Shown one piece after another: positions 1 through 14,200 of a stretch of 64,000 nucleotides of DNA. The position numbers and the translations under genes are program-made. Below the pieces are notes generated by a model. That model saw only the letters and a list, made by a program, of their open reading frames with translations. It searched no databases and was not told the origin of the DNA. Source of the DNA: Marthasterias glacialis (taxonomy: Eukaryota > Echinodermata > Asteroidea > Forcipulatida > Asteriidae); the NCBI GenBank assembly GCA_911728455.2, contig OU452226.1:14525938-14589937 (forward strand), read 5' to 3'. How positions within the stretch are numbered: the first letter of the stretch is position 1; each line of letters starts with the position of its first letter.

Positions 1-3000
1 AAAGTTGGTTTACTGGTGGCTCAAATGAACATGCTGTGTTCCATGAAGGTTGGTTTACTGCTGGCTGAAATGAACATGCTGTGTTCCCATAAGGTTGGTT
101 TGCGGGTGGCTCAAATGAAAATGCTGTGTTTAATGAAAGTTGATTTGCTGGTGGCTCAAATGAACATGCTGTGTTCCATGTAGGCTGGTTTGCTGGTGGC
201 TCAAATGAACATGCTGTGTTCCATGTAGGCTGGTTTGCTGGTGGCTCAAATGAACATGCTGTGTTCCATGAAGGTTGGTTTACTGGTGGCTCAAATGAAC
301 ATGCTGTGTTCCATGTAGGCTGGTTTGCTGGTGACTGAAATGAACATGCTGTATTTCATGAAGATCGGTTTGCTGGTGGCTAAAAAAAACATCATGTGCT
401 TCATGTTGGCTGGTAACCTGTTGGCTAATAAGTCCAAGGTGTGTTCCATGAAGGCTGGTATGTTGGTGGCTGAAATGCACATGCTGTGTTCCATCTAGGC
501 TGGTTTGCTGCTGGCTGAAATGAACATAATGTGTGTTCCATCATAGAGCAAGGACCATGAAGGCTGGTTTGCTGGTGGCTCGATCGTACATGCTGTGTTC
601 CATCTAGGCTGGTTTTCTGATGGCTGAAATGAATATGCTGTGTTTCATGAAGTTGGTTTACTGGTGGATCATTTGTACATGCTGTGTTCCCATAAGGTTG
701 GTTTACTGGTGGCTCAAATGAACGTGCTGTGTTCCATGAAGTTGGTTTGCTGGTGGCTCAAATGAACATGCTGTGTTCCCATAAGGTTGGTTTACTGGTG
801 GCTCAAATGAACATGCTGTGTTCCATGAAGTTGGTTTGCTGGTGGCTCAAATGAACATGCTGTGTTCCATGAAGTTGGTTTGCTGGTGGCTCAAATGAAC
901 ATGCTGTGTTCCATGAAGTTGGTTTACTGGTGGCTCATTTGTACATGCTGTGTTCCCATAAGGTTGGTTTACTGGTGGTTCAAATGAACATGCTGTGTTC
1001 CATGAAGTTGGTTTGCTGGTGGCTCAAATGAACATGCTGTGTTCCCATAAGGTTGGTTTACTGGTGGCTCAAATGAACATGCTGTGTTCCCATAAGGTTG
1101 GTTTACTGGTGGCCCAAATGAACATGCTGTGTTCCCATAAGGTTGGTTTACTGGTGGCTCAAATGAACATGCTGTGTTCCATGAAGGCTGGTGTACTGGT
1201 GGCTCGAAGGAACATGACGTGTTCAATGTAGGCTGGTTTGCTGGTGGCTCAAATGAAAATGCTGTGTTCTATGAAAGTTGGTTTGCTGGTGGCCTAAATG
1301 AAAACCCTATGTTCTTTGAAGACTGATTTGTTGCAGGCTGAAATGAACATGCTTTGTACCGTAAAAGTTGGATTGCTGGTGGCTCAAATGAACATGCTGT
1401 GTTCCATGAAGGTTGGTTTGCTGGTGGCTGAATTGAACATGCTGCGTTCAATGAAGGCTGGTTAGCTGGTGGCTCAAATGAACATGCTTTGTTCGATGTA
1501 AATTGGTTTGCTGGTAGATCAAATGAACATGCTGTGTTCTATGAAAGTTGGTTTGCTGGTGGCTCAAATGGACATGCTGTGTTCCCATGAAGGTTGGTTT
1601 ACTGGTGGCTGAAATGAACATGCTGTGTTCCATGAAGTTGGTTTACTGGTGGCTCAAATGAACATGCTGTGTTCCATGAAGGTTGGTTTACTGGTGGCTC
1701 AAATGAACATGCTGTTTCATCTAGGCTGGTTTGCTGTTGACTGAAATGAACACTCTGTGTTCCATGTAGGCTGGTTTGCTGGTGGCTGAAATGGACATGC
1801 TGTGTTCTCATGTAGGCTGGTTTACTGCTTGCTGAAATGAACATGCTGTGTTCCCATGTAGGCTGGTTTGCTGGTGGATCAAATGAACATGCTGTGTTCC
1901 CATAAGGCTGGTTTGCTGGTGGATCAAATGAACATGCTGTGTTCCATGAAGGTAGCTTTGCTGGGGGATGAAATGAACATCATTTGGTTCATGTTGGCTG
2001 GTAACCTGTTGGTTAAAAAGACCACGGTGTGTTCCATGAAGAATGGTTCACTGCCAAATCAAATGAATATGCTTTCCTTCATGTAGGCTAGATTGATGTT
2101 GGTGGTGGCTCAAAAAACTTGCTTTAATCCATGTAGGCTGTTTTGCTTCACAATGGTTTCACTGGTGGCACATATGAACATTCGGTGTTTCATGTAGGCT
2201 GGTTTGCTGGCGGCTCATTTGTACATGCTGTGTTCCATGAAGTTGGTTTGCTGGTGGCTCAAATGACAAGCTGTGTTCCCATAAGGTTGGTTTACTGGTG
2301 GCTCAAATGACAAGCTGTGTTCCCATAAGGTTGGTTTACTGGTGGCTCAAATGAACATGCTGTGTTCCATGAAGTTGGTTTCCTGGTGGCTCAAATGTAC
2401 ATGCTGTGTTCCATGAAGTTGGTTTACTGGTGGCTCAAATGAACATGCTGTGTTCCCATAAGGTTGGTTTGCTGGTGGCTCAAATGTACATGCTGTGTTC
2501 CCATAAGGTTGGTTCACTGGTGGCTCAAATGAACATGCTGTGATCCCATAAGGTTGGTTTACTGGTGGCTCAAATGTACATGCTGTGTTCCATGAAGTTG
2601 GTTTACTGGTGGCTCAAATGAACATGCTGTGTTCCCATAAGGTTGGTTTGCTGGTGGCTCAAATGTACATGCTGTGTTCCCATAAGGTTGGTTCACTGGT
2701 GGCTCAAATGAACATGCTGTGATCCCATAAGGTTGGTTTACTGGTGGCTCAAATGTACATGCTGTGTTCCATGAAGTTGGTTTACTGGTGGCTCAAATGA
2801 ACATGCTGTGTTCCCATAAGGTTGGTTTACTGGTGGCTCAAATGTACATGCTGTGTTCCCATAAGGTTGGTTCACTGGTGGCTCAAATGAACATGCTGTG
2901 ATCCCATAAGGTTGGTTTACTGGTGGCTCAAATGTACATGCTGTGTTCCATGAAGTTGGTTTACTGGTGGCTCAAATGAACATGCTGTGATCCCATAAGG

Positions 3001-5640
3001 TTGGTTTACTGGTGGCTCAAATGTACATGCTGTGTTCCATGAAGTTGGTTTACTGGTGGCTCAAATGAACATGCTGTGTTCCCATAAGGTTGGTTTGCTG
3101 GTGGCTCAAATGTACATGCTGTGTTCCCATAAGGTTGGTTCACTGGTGGCTCAAATGAACATGCTGTGATCCCATAAGGTTGGTTTACTGGTGGCTCAAA
3201 TGAACATGCTGTGTTCCATGAAGTTGGTTTACTGGTGGCTCAAATGAACATGCTGTGTTCCCATAAGGTTGGTTTGCTGGTGGCTCAAATGTACATGCTG
3301 TGTTCCCATAAGGTTGGTTCACTGGTGGCTCAAATGACAAGCTGTGTTCCCATAAGGTTGGTTTACTGGTGGCTCAAATGAACATGCTGTGTTCCATGAA
3401 GTTGGTTTCCTGGTGGCTCAAATGTACATGCTGTGTTCCATGAAGTTGGTTTACTGGTGGCTCAAATGAACATGCTGTGTTCCCATAAGGTTGGTTTACT
3501 GGTGGCTCAAATGTACATGCTGTGTTCCATGAAGTTGGTTTACTGGTGGCTCAAATGAACATGCTGTGTTCCCATAAGGTTGGTTTGCTGGTGGCTCAAA
3601 TGTACATGCTGTGTTCCCATAAGGTTGGTTCACTGGTGGCTCAAATGAACATGCTGTGATCCCATAAGGTTGGTTTACTGGTGGCTCAAATGTACATGCT
3701 GTGTTCCATGAAGTTGGTTTACTGGTGGCTCAAATGAACATGCTGTGTTCCCATAAGGTTGGTTTGCTGGTGGCTCAAATGTACATGCTGTGTTCCCATA
3801 AGGTTGGTTCACTGGTGGCTCAAATGAACATGCTGTGTTCCCATAAGGTTGGTTTGCTGGTGGCTCAAATGTACATGCTGTGTTCCCATAAGGTTGGTTT
3901 ACTGGTGGCTCAAATGAACATGCTGTGATCCCATAAGGTTGGTTTACTGGTGGCTCAAATGAACATGCTGTGCTCCATGAAGTTGGTTTACTGGTGGCTC
4001 AAATGAACATGCTGTGTTCCCATAAGGTTGGTTTACTGGTGGCTCAAATGAACGTACTGTGTTCCATGAAGTTGGTTTACTGGTGGCTCAAATGAACATG
4101 CTGTGTTCCCATAAGGTTGGTTCACTGGTGGCTCAAATGAACATGCTGTCTTCCATAAAGGTTGGTTTACTGGTGGCTCAAATGAACATGCTGTGTTCCC
4201 ATAAGGTTGGTTCACTGGTGGCTCAAATGAACATGCTGTCTTCCATAAAGGTTGGTTTACTGGTGGCTCAAATGAACATGCTGTGATCCCATAAGGTTGG
4301 TTTACTGGTGGCTCAAATGTACATGCTGTGTTCCATGAAGTTGGTTTACTGGTGGCTCAAATGAACATGCTGTGTTCCCATAAGGTTGGTTTGCTGGTGG
4401 CTCAAATGTACATGCTGTGTTCCCATAAGGTTGGTTCACTGGTGGCTCAAATGAACATGCTGTGATCCCATAAGGTTGGTTTACTGGTGGCTCAAATGAA
4501 CATGCTGTGCTCCATGAAGTTGGTTTACTGGTGGCTCAAATGAACGTACTGTGTTCCATGAAGTTGGTTTACTGGTGGCTCAAATGAACATGCTGTGTTC
4601 CCATAAGGTTGGTTCACTGGTGGCTCAAATGAACATGCTGTCTTCCATAAAGGTTGGTTTACTGGTGGCTCAAATGAACATGCTGTGCTCCCATAAGGTT
4701 GGTTCACTGGTGGCTCAAATGAACATGCTGTCTTCCATAAAGGTTGGTTTACTGGTGGCTCAAATGAACATGCTGTGTTCCCATAAGGTTGGTTCACTGG
4801 TGGCTCAAATGAACATGCTGTCTTCCATAAAGGTTGGTTTACTGGTGGCTCAAATGAACATGCTGTGTTCCCATAAGGTTGGTTCACTGGTGGCTCAAAT
4901 GAACATGCTGTCTTCCATAAAGGTTGGTTTACTGGTAGCTCAAATGAACATGCTGTGTTCCCATAAGGTTGGTTTACTGGTGGCTCAAATGAACATGCTG
5001 TGTTCCATGAAGTTGGTTTACTGGTGGCTCAAATGAACATGCTGTGTTCCCATAAGGTTGGTTCACTGGTGGCTCAAATGAACATGCTGTCTTCCATAAA
5101 GGTTGGTTTACTGGTGGCTCAAATGAACATGCTGTGTTCCCATAAGGTTGGTTCACTGGTGGCTCAAATGAACATGCTGTCTTCAATAAAGGTTGGTTTA
5201 CTGGTGGCTCAAATGAACATGCTGTGTTCCCATAAGGTTGGTTCACTGGTGGCTCAAATGAACATGCTGTCTTCCATAAAGGTTGGTTTACTGGTGGCTC
5301 AAATGAACATGCTGTGTTCCCATAAGGTTGGTTTACTGGTGGCTCAAATGAACATGCTGTGTTCCATGAAGTTGGTTTACTGGTGGCTCAAATGAACATG
5401 CTGTGTTCCCATAAGGTTGGTTCACTGGTGGCTCAAATGAACATGCTGTGTTCCCATAAGGTTGGTTTACTGGTGGCTCAAATGAACATGCTGTGTTCCC
5501 ATATGGTTGGTTTACTGGTGGCTCAAATGAACATGCTGTGTTCCCATAAGTTGGTTTACTGGTGGCTCAAATGAACCTACTGCTCTTTATGTAGACTGGT
5601 GGCTCACTGGTTTGCTGGTGGCTCAAACAAACAGGGTGCA
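1..5640. repeat. 44/45-bp minisatellite array with higher-order repeats
   Basis: About 125 tandem copies of a 45-bp unit (with 44-bp variants lacking one base) fill the first 5.6 kb and continue beyond the left edge. The core reads GGTTGGTTTACTGGTGGCTC followed by AAATGAACATGCTGTGTTCC. Copies before about 2200 are diverged, while copies at 2220-5570 are nearly identical and organised into larger units. A four-unit block of 179 bp is marked by a TGATCCC variant at 2541, 2720, 2899, 2988, 3167, 3926, 4284 and 4463. A 90-bp dimer is marked by TCTTCCATAAAGG at about 4147-5267. A 449-bp block starting near 4551 recurs near 5000. Because 45 is a multiple of three, open frames of 60-160 codons appear on both strands, but 44-bp copies and stops interrupt them, so I read this as non-coding. 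Confidence 0.97.
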
Positions 5641-7005
5641 CTCCAAGGCTTGTTTGTTTGTTGTTCATATAAAAATGTCTATTTTGAGGGGGATAGTTAT
5701 CCTGGAGAGTCTGTCCTGGTCTGGCCAAGAATTGTCGAGTCTAGATCCGACTGGATGAACTGCATGTCATTCATACTCTGCTCAAGATTTGATTCAGGTC
5801 TTGACAGAAAACACACTTTTGTAAAATGTGAGCAAAAATTGAAAAGGGCTGTTTACAAACACACCACTGTATAATATTGAATATAAATGGAAACATCTTG
5901 ATCAACTTACCACATTAATTCTCTGCTTTATGTATCACACTTTGTGCGACAAACAAGATTTTTGATGAATGACTGTCTTACAAAATGAGACCCTTTCAAG
6001 CCTGCTCTTTAACCCTTTTTGTACCTACTGTACATGTACATATTCCATGATCGGATATGAGACTTTTGCAAAAGTTAAGAGAAAACTGCCTCCTGTGCAC
6101 ACTTCTGAACTCACGCACACTTCTGCACACTTTTTAAGGTTTCCTACAGAAAGGAGGAAATTAGCTGCTAGTCTGTGAAGTTATTTTTGCATGTATTCCC
6201 TTATTTCATTAATCAATCAAGGAAAGAGGGCACAAGTCCTTTTTTAGTGATGGACAGTGGAATATGAATGGGAGCAAGTTGAACTATGACTAACAAGTTG
6301 CCTGACTGAGATACACTGTAGCAATATTCCTGACAATATCCCTCTGTAATGAGACAAATCCCAAATGTATACATGTATATATATATTTTAAAGCAGATTT
6401 CTTTCATTTTTCCTTTATCCTGGGCTGGAATTAGTCACTTGCCCATCCTATAAACACTTGTCAAGAATGCTGCAGGTTAGACAAACTTGCTTTTTAGGGT
6501 AGCCTAAGAGGGCTGGTCCAAAGTAGCAGTCCTATATGAAATGACTTATGTTGTTTGTTTTTTGGTTTTTTTTTTCTTTTCACACAAAACTATCACACAA
6601 AATTATATGGGGCTACTTTACTACATGTACACGTAGCCCCAAGGGGCAAGTCAGGGGAAAAAAACATTAGTGCATGGCCTGTTTACCTACATGTATGGAC
6701 AAAGCTGCATCTTGGTTTGAAGAAACCAATTCTGGTTGTGCTGTTCTCATCAGATTGCTTGAAAACATATGCTAATATACAAATAATAAACAATCATAGG
6801 TACAATTTGATATCAAGTGTTTTAATATGAAAAATGTCAGTTTCTTGCTGTTTTTATGTACATGTTGTCTGATAAAGAATTATGCAGTGCATTTTCCTCC
6901 TGATGTAAATAATGTTGTAATTTGTTACATCACATTGCCAATTATCACTAGACAGTGAACCACATAGAGTGTGCATCCATGTTACTGATGTTTCAGCTCC
7001 TAATG
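5641..7005. other. Intergenic, no gene recognised
   Basis: AT-rich sequence between the minisatellite and the MRPL44 3' side. The reading frames here are short, lack recognisable domains and have no supporting splice structure. I see no RNA gene or clear mobile element. Confidence 0.5.
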
Positions 7006-7007
7006 TC

Positions 7008-7420
7008 ACAAGCAGCGTTGCACAATGGCAATCCTTGTGGTTTATAATCACTGGTTCACTGTACATGGCTTCCTCAAACTCATTAGCTGATTACTTAGGA
7101 GTAAACCACCTAGTGATGTATTAAGGTATTACTGGTTCGAATCCTGTGCATGTAAATAAAAATACTCCAAGCAGTGTTGCACATACAGTGTATGGATCAT
7201 TATGGTTCACTTCGATTGTTCATTACTGAACATGGTTTCCTCAAACTCATTAGCTGATTTCTTTGGAGTAAACCACCTAGTGATGTATTAAGGTGTTACT
7301 GGTTCAAATCCTGTGCATGTAAATCAAAATACTCCAAGCAGTGTTGCACATATAGTATATCGATCATTATGGTTCACTTTAGACAGTTCAATACTGAACA
7401 TGGTTTCCTCATTACAAACT
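7008..7420. repeat. 167/168-bp tandem duplication, about 2.5 copies
   Basis: A segment beginning near a TTGCACA motif and containing TCCTCAAACTCATTAGCTGA recurs with its landmark TCC at 7071, 7238 and 7406, a spacing of 167 and 168 bp. Each complete unit carries TACTGGTTCRAATCCTGTGC, which resembles a tRNA B box, so the unit may have started as part of a tRNA-like repeat. The copies are clearly diverged. Confidence 0.85.
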
Positions 7421-8022
7421 GGTCTCCTGGGAGTATACCATTCATTAAAAGGTGTCGTTGGTCCAAAATGCAAACTAAAACGTCTCAAGAAGTAAGGTAC
7501 ATATGATGATCAATGATGCCAAAGACAACACATAATCATCAAAATGAAAACAAAATCATGTTTGATACATGAGAACTCAGTGCTTCTGAGTACAGCAAAT
7601 TTAAATCCGAAGGTGATTTTGGCAGGACTCGAATGCAGGACCTCCCACAGTCTGGAGCAGATGCTTCAATAGTTCCATGGCAATAATTAAAGGCTGGCAA
7701 AAGTCCTATGTTCTGGTAGCTCACCATAAATCCCACAAGCTGTATTCAACAATCCCACTCCATGGTTATTAATTATTAAGGATCCTTCCTCCATCGAACA
7801 AAGTCCAACATCATGTGGTAAAACAAAAAATTAACTCCAAAACCGCTAGGATTCGTCTATGAAGATAAGCTAATAGAGTAGACTCAAGCTGAGCATGATG
7901 AATTTAGCTATGCAGTACTCCATCCAACGGTATTACAAGAATCCTGGTGTTGTTCTGATGGTCTTGAATGGTGACGGACAGCTCGTTTTGTCAAGCAAAA
8001 TTTTGTATACATAAATAAGTGC

Positions 8023-8028
8023 TTTATT
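8023..8028 (-). terminator. Candidate polyadenylation signal of MRPL44
   Basis: AATAAA on the minus strand lies about 200 nt downstream of the MRPL44 stop codon. It is the first canonical hexamer seen after the stop. Cleavage-site evidence is not available from sequence alone. Confidence 0.5.
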
Positions 8029-8188
8029 TGGACGACAAGTCAATGTAGTGGCCTGCATGACCATTGAGTGGTTTTAAATTCAATCATTTTTATGTGTCAC
8101 ACGTAAAGCAGGAAAGATACAAGAGAAACCCTCCTCGCCACACCAACTTCAAAGAGTCATTCTCACCCTCTCCTCCTTCCACCCCTTG

Positions 8189-8212
8189 TCCCCCCCCCCC
8201 CCCCCCCCCCCC
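8189..8212. repeat. Poly-C tract
   Basis: A homopolymeric C run just downstream of the MRPL44 stop codon, within the probable 3' UTR. It makes a neighbouring plus-strand frame look proline-rich. It is simple-sequence DNA. Confidence 0.9.
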
Positions 8213-8230
8213 GACACCAAAACCAAATCC

Positions 8231-11200
8231 TCAACTAGAGACCGAAGACTGGCTGGTTAATCTCGCACCCATGACCTCGGCACAGACAATTTCATTTAGG
8301 TGGCCATGCTTTGCCGAGTCCAGGGGAAGTGGGGGCCTATTCTCAGTGGTTCCAAAGATGTGTTTCAGAGCAGCCCGTGCTGCTTCTTCCTCAGCTATGG
8401 CCAGTGTTTCACCAGGACCTGGATAAAGGACAAATTACGTTTTAAACGTATTACTATCGGCATACTCTCCTGTCCAACTGGCCCTTGCCAAAAAATTCCA
8501 CAGGAGATTGTGGAGACTAAGTCCACAGTACACAAGCCAGCCTTTTTGAGATATGATGGACACTATATGAGTGCACTGTTTGGTTTGGGTGTATACAGAC
8601 AAATTTACCTAAACCTAATAGTGCCCTAGTAATGTGACCACCATACCACAAAATGGCTTATGGGGTTTCCTGACAACACCAGCTGTACAAACAGGAAAGA
8701 AAACCAATGCGTGCAATGCCTACACTGACTTACTGGCTGCAAATTTCAGTATATCATTCTCCCATTCCATTTCCATAGATATATTTTGTGAAATATCTTG
8801 TACGGAAAAATCCCCTATACACAAAAAAACTTTTACCAATTTCATAATTTAAGGGGATGGAACAATGCTGAAGTGTTACAAAATCCTACTCTAAACCACC
8901 CTACTTCACACACGCAATGACCAGAAGCCCATAGGAAATGCACGAGCTGGATTTATATATATTAAAAACATTTGCCCAGACTCAAGTCTGATCAAACTTG
9001 ATACTTTATAAACAAATGAGAAAAGTGATTAATTTTTGATAAAAGCGAAAACCTTGTGTGTGCAGCCAAAGGGTGCGTGTGTAACATCTTAAATATTATA
9101 ATTTCTTTTGTCAATAACAAAAACTAAACAATGAAATACATTATTTTTAACAAAAGAAACCCCTGTCCTTACCCCATCCAATAAGTTTCTTATCGCTATA
9201 AACACCAACCATGTACAGCGGCATGATGGTTGATGAACCACTCTGGCGAAGTAACCTAGAAAACAATGACAAGAATACACAACTATCACAATAATAATAT
9301 ACCGGAGTCTTATATAGTGCACATATCTACCAGGGCGCTTATTATTGTCATTTTTTTCGACAGGTTTATGAAGTTTTTGAATTATGAGACCCATTTATGT
9401 AGCACCTTATAAGGGTTTACAAGGTGCTGCGACGCATTCAGCAGCCACTGCCAGAAACATCAGGGCAAACCCTTCTCTTAGCGATGTGTGTCACTGGGTT
9501 CTTTACATGCATTACACAACACATGTGACCTACGGCTTTACGTCCCATCCGACACAAGTGTCGAGACCAGGACTCAAACCCACACTCTGCTGATCAGAAA
9601 CACCACAGCTTCGGTCCGGTGCGCTAGACCGCTCGGCCACGACACGCCATTTCAGAGATTTCATAAAATTTCCATCAGAAAAGTTACAGTTCCATTAGAA
9701 ACTCCGAATGACCTTTCTGTATACTAAGGAAGCGTCTCAAAAGTCAGGAACATTCCCGTACAAAATTAAATGTTCCCATTTGAACGTTCCCGATTTAGTG
9801 GGCCGCGAGCACATGCCCATTGGAACACAGAGGCATTCCATTCGGATCATTCTTTTGGGGGAATGTTCAAATGGGAACGTTCCACTGGAACGTCCAAGTG
9901 GGAACATTTGCACCTGGTACACTTGCTGCCTGTGTGCGGTGTTCGACCGCAGTGTTCAATAAATTAAATGTGTTGAAGACTCCATTTCCTGAGTCACGCC
10001 TTATTACAAATTGGTTTGATTTTGGGCGGATTCGCCACTTTATAAACATATAGTGTAAAAAAAATTTTTATTGGAGTGAGAAATGAGTAAAGTTCCTAGT
10101 AAATCAGACTACGGAGTTAACAATGTGCAGTTTCTACATACCTTGCCTCTGGGGGTGCCCTTCCTTCCGACTCTATAATATCAGCCAGCATTCCCATTGG
10201 ATTGCTGATGTGCCATAACTCATTCAGATCTTTATCCACCAGCTGTGCAATCACAAAGTCACGGACAAACAAGCCCGCCTTCTCTGCACCCTGAGGAAGA
10301 AAGAAAGTATTTTTTTATAAGAAAACAGGCAAACTGACTTTTATATCACTCACATAAAGTTTACATGACACCCGACATAATTTTGCCAGCATGATCTGTT
10401 CCAGCCATAGAGCTATATATATCAACTAGAGCGCTAATTCTTGATTCCACAAATTTGTTGCAGCCTCCTGGACACAGACATTGCTCCATAAAACTTACAT
10501 TCGTGTTGAACCTGAGGCATATGTGCATATGGGGGGCTTGCGTTACGCATGCACTGAAGTGTGCATTCAATTTAGAGATTCAATCATGCTCAGAAAGAAC
10601 TACAGCATTGCACTGATGCAAATAGCTGTGCAACAGCCCTACAAACTTTCAAGCTTTTTACACGAAGTTGGATGTGCCCACACGACTTCATAATGTATGG
10701 AAGTTAGCACTCTAGTCAACGTTGTAGCTCTATGGTCCCAGTTAGGAAATGAAAAATCAGGAACGTCAGAGAGAAATTGGCTGCTTTTACCAGCTTTCTG
10801 GATTTAGTCCCAGGTAATGTGACAATAATTACAACAAAAAAACACAATCAGTACTTACAGAGTCCTGCATTATGGCTCCCACCACTGCCTGAAATGCTGT
10901 GCTGGTAACTTCCATAGGCACAGGAAAAGCCTACAGTAGATACAAAAAGGGTACTTAAAATCTGACGAGAGCAGCTCACGTTTTTTAAAATGCAATCAGA
11001 GCTGAGATAGATTACAGAAATAATGTTGCCCGAATGAAGAGAGATAAAAAGTGAAGCAAATTGCTATAGAAAGCTTCACAAATATATTTATTAGACTTGA
11101 CCAAGTCTTTTAGAGATTTAATACACTAAAACTACTCGACAATGACAATCATCCAATTAGACTTGAGAGAGTCATTCAGAGATAAGAAAAAGGTCAGTAG

Positions 11201-14200
11201 CAGTACTGTTAATAAAGGACAGGTTGAGAGTCAAGATGAATAGAACCAGATTGTATGGTTTATGATAGGCCATGTAATGGTTTGACAACAAGTTTCTAGG
11301 CACCCTGCTAAATGCAGCAAAATGCTGCAGAGGATTTTTTTGAATGTGAAATGAACTGGTTTACGCCAGCCTTGGCACTGGGCATTTTTATCTCTTAAAT
11401 GCTCCAATATGCATTGAAGTTTGCTGGGGACTGGGATTGCACATGAACATGTCAATGCCAAGTAGAACCCTGCTAAACGCAGCACAGTGCAACAGAGTAA
11501 GGGATTTGAGGCGACTGCTAAATGCAACAAACTACAACTGTTTTACCATTTGGTGCATTTCGCTGTACTTGGTAGGGATCAGCGGCGTAACCAGGATTTT
11601 TGCACAAGCGGGCACAGGGAGGCATTACTTTTTAGTGGGGGGGGGGGCCAAACCATGTTTTTAAATGAATTACATGTATTTATATATATATTTTTTTTTG
11701 GGGGGGCACCGGAAATTTGGGGGGGGGGGGCACGTGCCCCCCAAGGCCCCCCTTGGCTACACCGCTGGTAGGGATAAGGTTAATGAATGCTGTGTGACCT
11801 ACAATTCTCCTACAAGGTTCTACTCGAGTAGAAAAACATAAACAAACTCTCCACAGAAAAAAATCAAGTATTGGAGTTAACTCTTTCACCAAGCTGCGCC
11901 GCTCACAGCGGCTTGGTGAATTATTTCATACGCCGGAGAGCCGCTGCCAGCGGCTCAAAATAAACAAAATATTAAACATTTCCATCACAGCTGTATTTTT
12001 ATTCTGTAGTGAAAGAGTTAAACTAGTCCTTTGGGTAATGAAATCCTGGAAAACAAATGAAGAGTTCTGCCCTTCATTTTAAAAATTATCTTCGAACACT
12101 TACAGCACAAAGAATGGTGTCCCTCAGTCCAAGATTCTTTCCTACATGCTCAAGTATTTCATGCCTCGTTAGGAATTCATGAACTGCACTGTGTGTGACA
12201 GAAGATAGAAAACAAGATGTTCATTTTGTATTTTGCATTTTCTTCTGAAACTGGAACAAACCCCAACCCTGGGGTGGGTCACCTCATTATACAAGTAATC
12301 AAAAGTCGTATTAGCAGGAGAGGAGTGTTAACATTAAACAAAAAAAAACATTTTGTAAAAACAACTCACAAATTTGTAATTGTGCTCTGCTTCACTTTCA
12401 ATTGAAAGTAAATTTGGGTTCAATGGGAGACTTTAGGGGCCACTAGGTGGCAGCAGACTCAGCATTCCAAGGTCTCCCACTGCCAATCAGTCACTTTGCT
12501 CAATTTTTGACATCAGTGTTACATACATCTACAAGAGGTACTGTTTCTTACTGACCTGATTCCATCTTCAGGTAGCCTCAGGTAGACATGCCTCAAGTAG
12601 GCCTTGATGTAGTCGGAGATAAAAACAAGACCTAAAGCAGAAACAAGGTTTAAGATAAGTGAAGTAGGTTTTGCAACTTGTAGATCTTTCAGGCAGTGAT
12701 CTCCCACAGCACTGTTCTGCTAGCAAAATGTCATTCAAAATACCTAGAGACTTTTCAGTGAGGTTCAGTTCATTATTTGTGTTTTGTGCCCATACACCGA
12801 TGTGTGTAAAGCACTGTGTACTCAGTACTTTCCCAGAGTCCTGTGAAAAAAACCCCCCACAAACAATTCCTCGGGTGGGATTCAAGCCCACAACCCCCGC
12901 CATTCTAGAGCAGATGTCTTACCAACTAGACTACCGAGATTGCCCAGAAGCTAGAGGCAGTTGGAATCCTACTAGCAACAGGTACCGCAACCATTTTAAG
13001 AGGGGTTTAGTTCAGCGGTCTGCAACCTTTTAGGCCGGCGACAAAATGACAGTTTCAGGCACTCGACTACAACCCACCTGCCGATCGCCCACCTATTGTA
13101 CTCCCTGCTGCAGAGGTAATATCATAAAACAGGCTAATCGTAACAAGAGTAAATCATTTATTGAAGCAGTTTTATTGTATGAGTAATGGTATTGTACTGA
13201 TAACAAAAATTAAGGAAAAATACCATATTTTGATGACAGATCAATTTTGAGGCAATCTTTGTTGCTGACAGAATGAATTAAAGTGTTATGATAAGTTTCA
13301 GCAGCTCAGACAAAAGTTTGGCGATCCACCTTAATTTTGTCACGACACAATAGTTTGCGATACGCTTGTCTTGATCATTGCTTCTCAATGCTTCATGTAA
13401 ACCACTGCATGCAGATTGTTCAGATGGCTAAACAAAATGGCTAAACTTTGACTGAATGTTAGTCGATTGTCAGACATGTACTCACCTGTTTGAGCGAGCT
13501 CCTTATTGTCGCTCATCTCCAGCTTGGCCGAGTCTCCAGTCAGCCCCATCTCCTCCCTCCTCGCCTCTTCCATCTCCAAGTAGCTTTTATCTGTCAGTGC
13601 GACCCTCAGGGTTGCATCGTTGAAATCCTCCCCGAGACGTTTGCCAAATGCATACAGCTCACTCTCATAATCCCTGGAGCAGAACCCATTTTAAAAATAC
13701 AAAAAAATCAGAGAGATTTTGAGCATTTGGCCAACTCTCCGAAAAAAACCAATGATGAATTATCCCCCGTGGGAGTTGAACCCCTTACCAGTTTTCCTGG
13801 TGTGATCTTGGCTTTTGTTCCTCTGGCCCATATCTACTCTTGATTGAGTTGATCTGTCTCCGGAGAGCATGGAGGTACGGTGCAAACCAACGTGCATGAT
13901 GACGTACACCTGAGGAAAGTAAATCAAGTACATTGTGTTTAAATTTGCATTCACTCAGCAGTTCCCCCGTACAATGGAATCCTATAACGTTAAGGTGAGT
14001 TGGTTGACCAACCGTTCCAAACCACTACACAGGTTGTGTACGAACTCTGAAGCTTTCACCACATGATATCATATTTCATGCTGACATAGAACAGATCTAT
14101 CTTGTGGATAGTACTAAATGGTCAGAGAAGAAATTCTCCTCCAGACCACCGGTTCTGTGGCTTGAAACATTCACTGGACTGATAAATATTGTTACATGTA

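Noticed and set aside
4551-5395. Open frames of 130-160 codons with MNMLCSHKVGLLVAQ repeats
   Set aside because: They exist because the repeat length is a multiple of three. Similar frames appear on both strands and 44-bp units break them. No start context or splice structure supports a protein.
8064-8426. Proline-rich plus-strand protein
   Set aside because: The proline run is translation of a poly-C tract, and the frame overlaps the antisense of the last MRPL44 exon.
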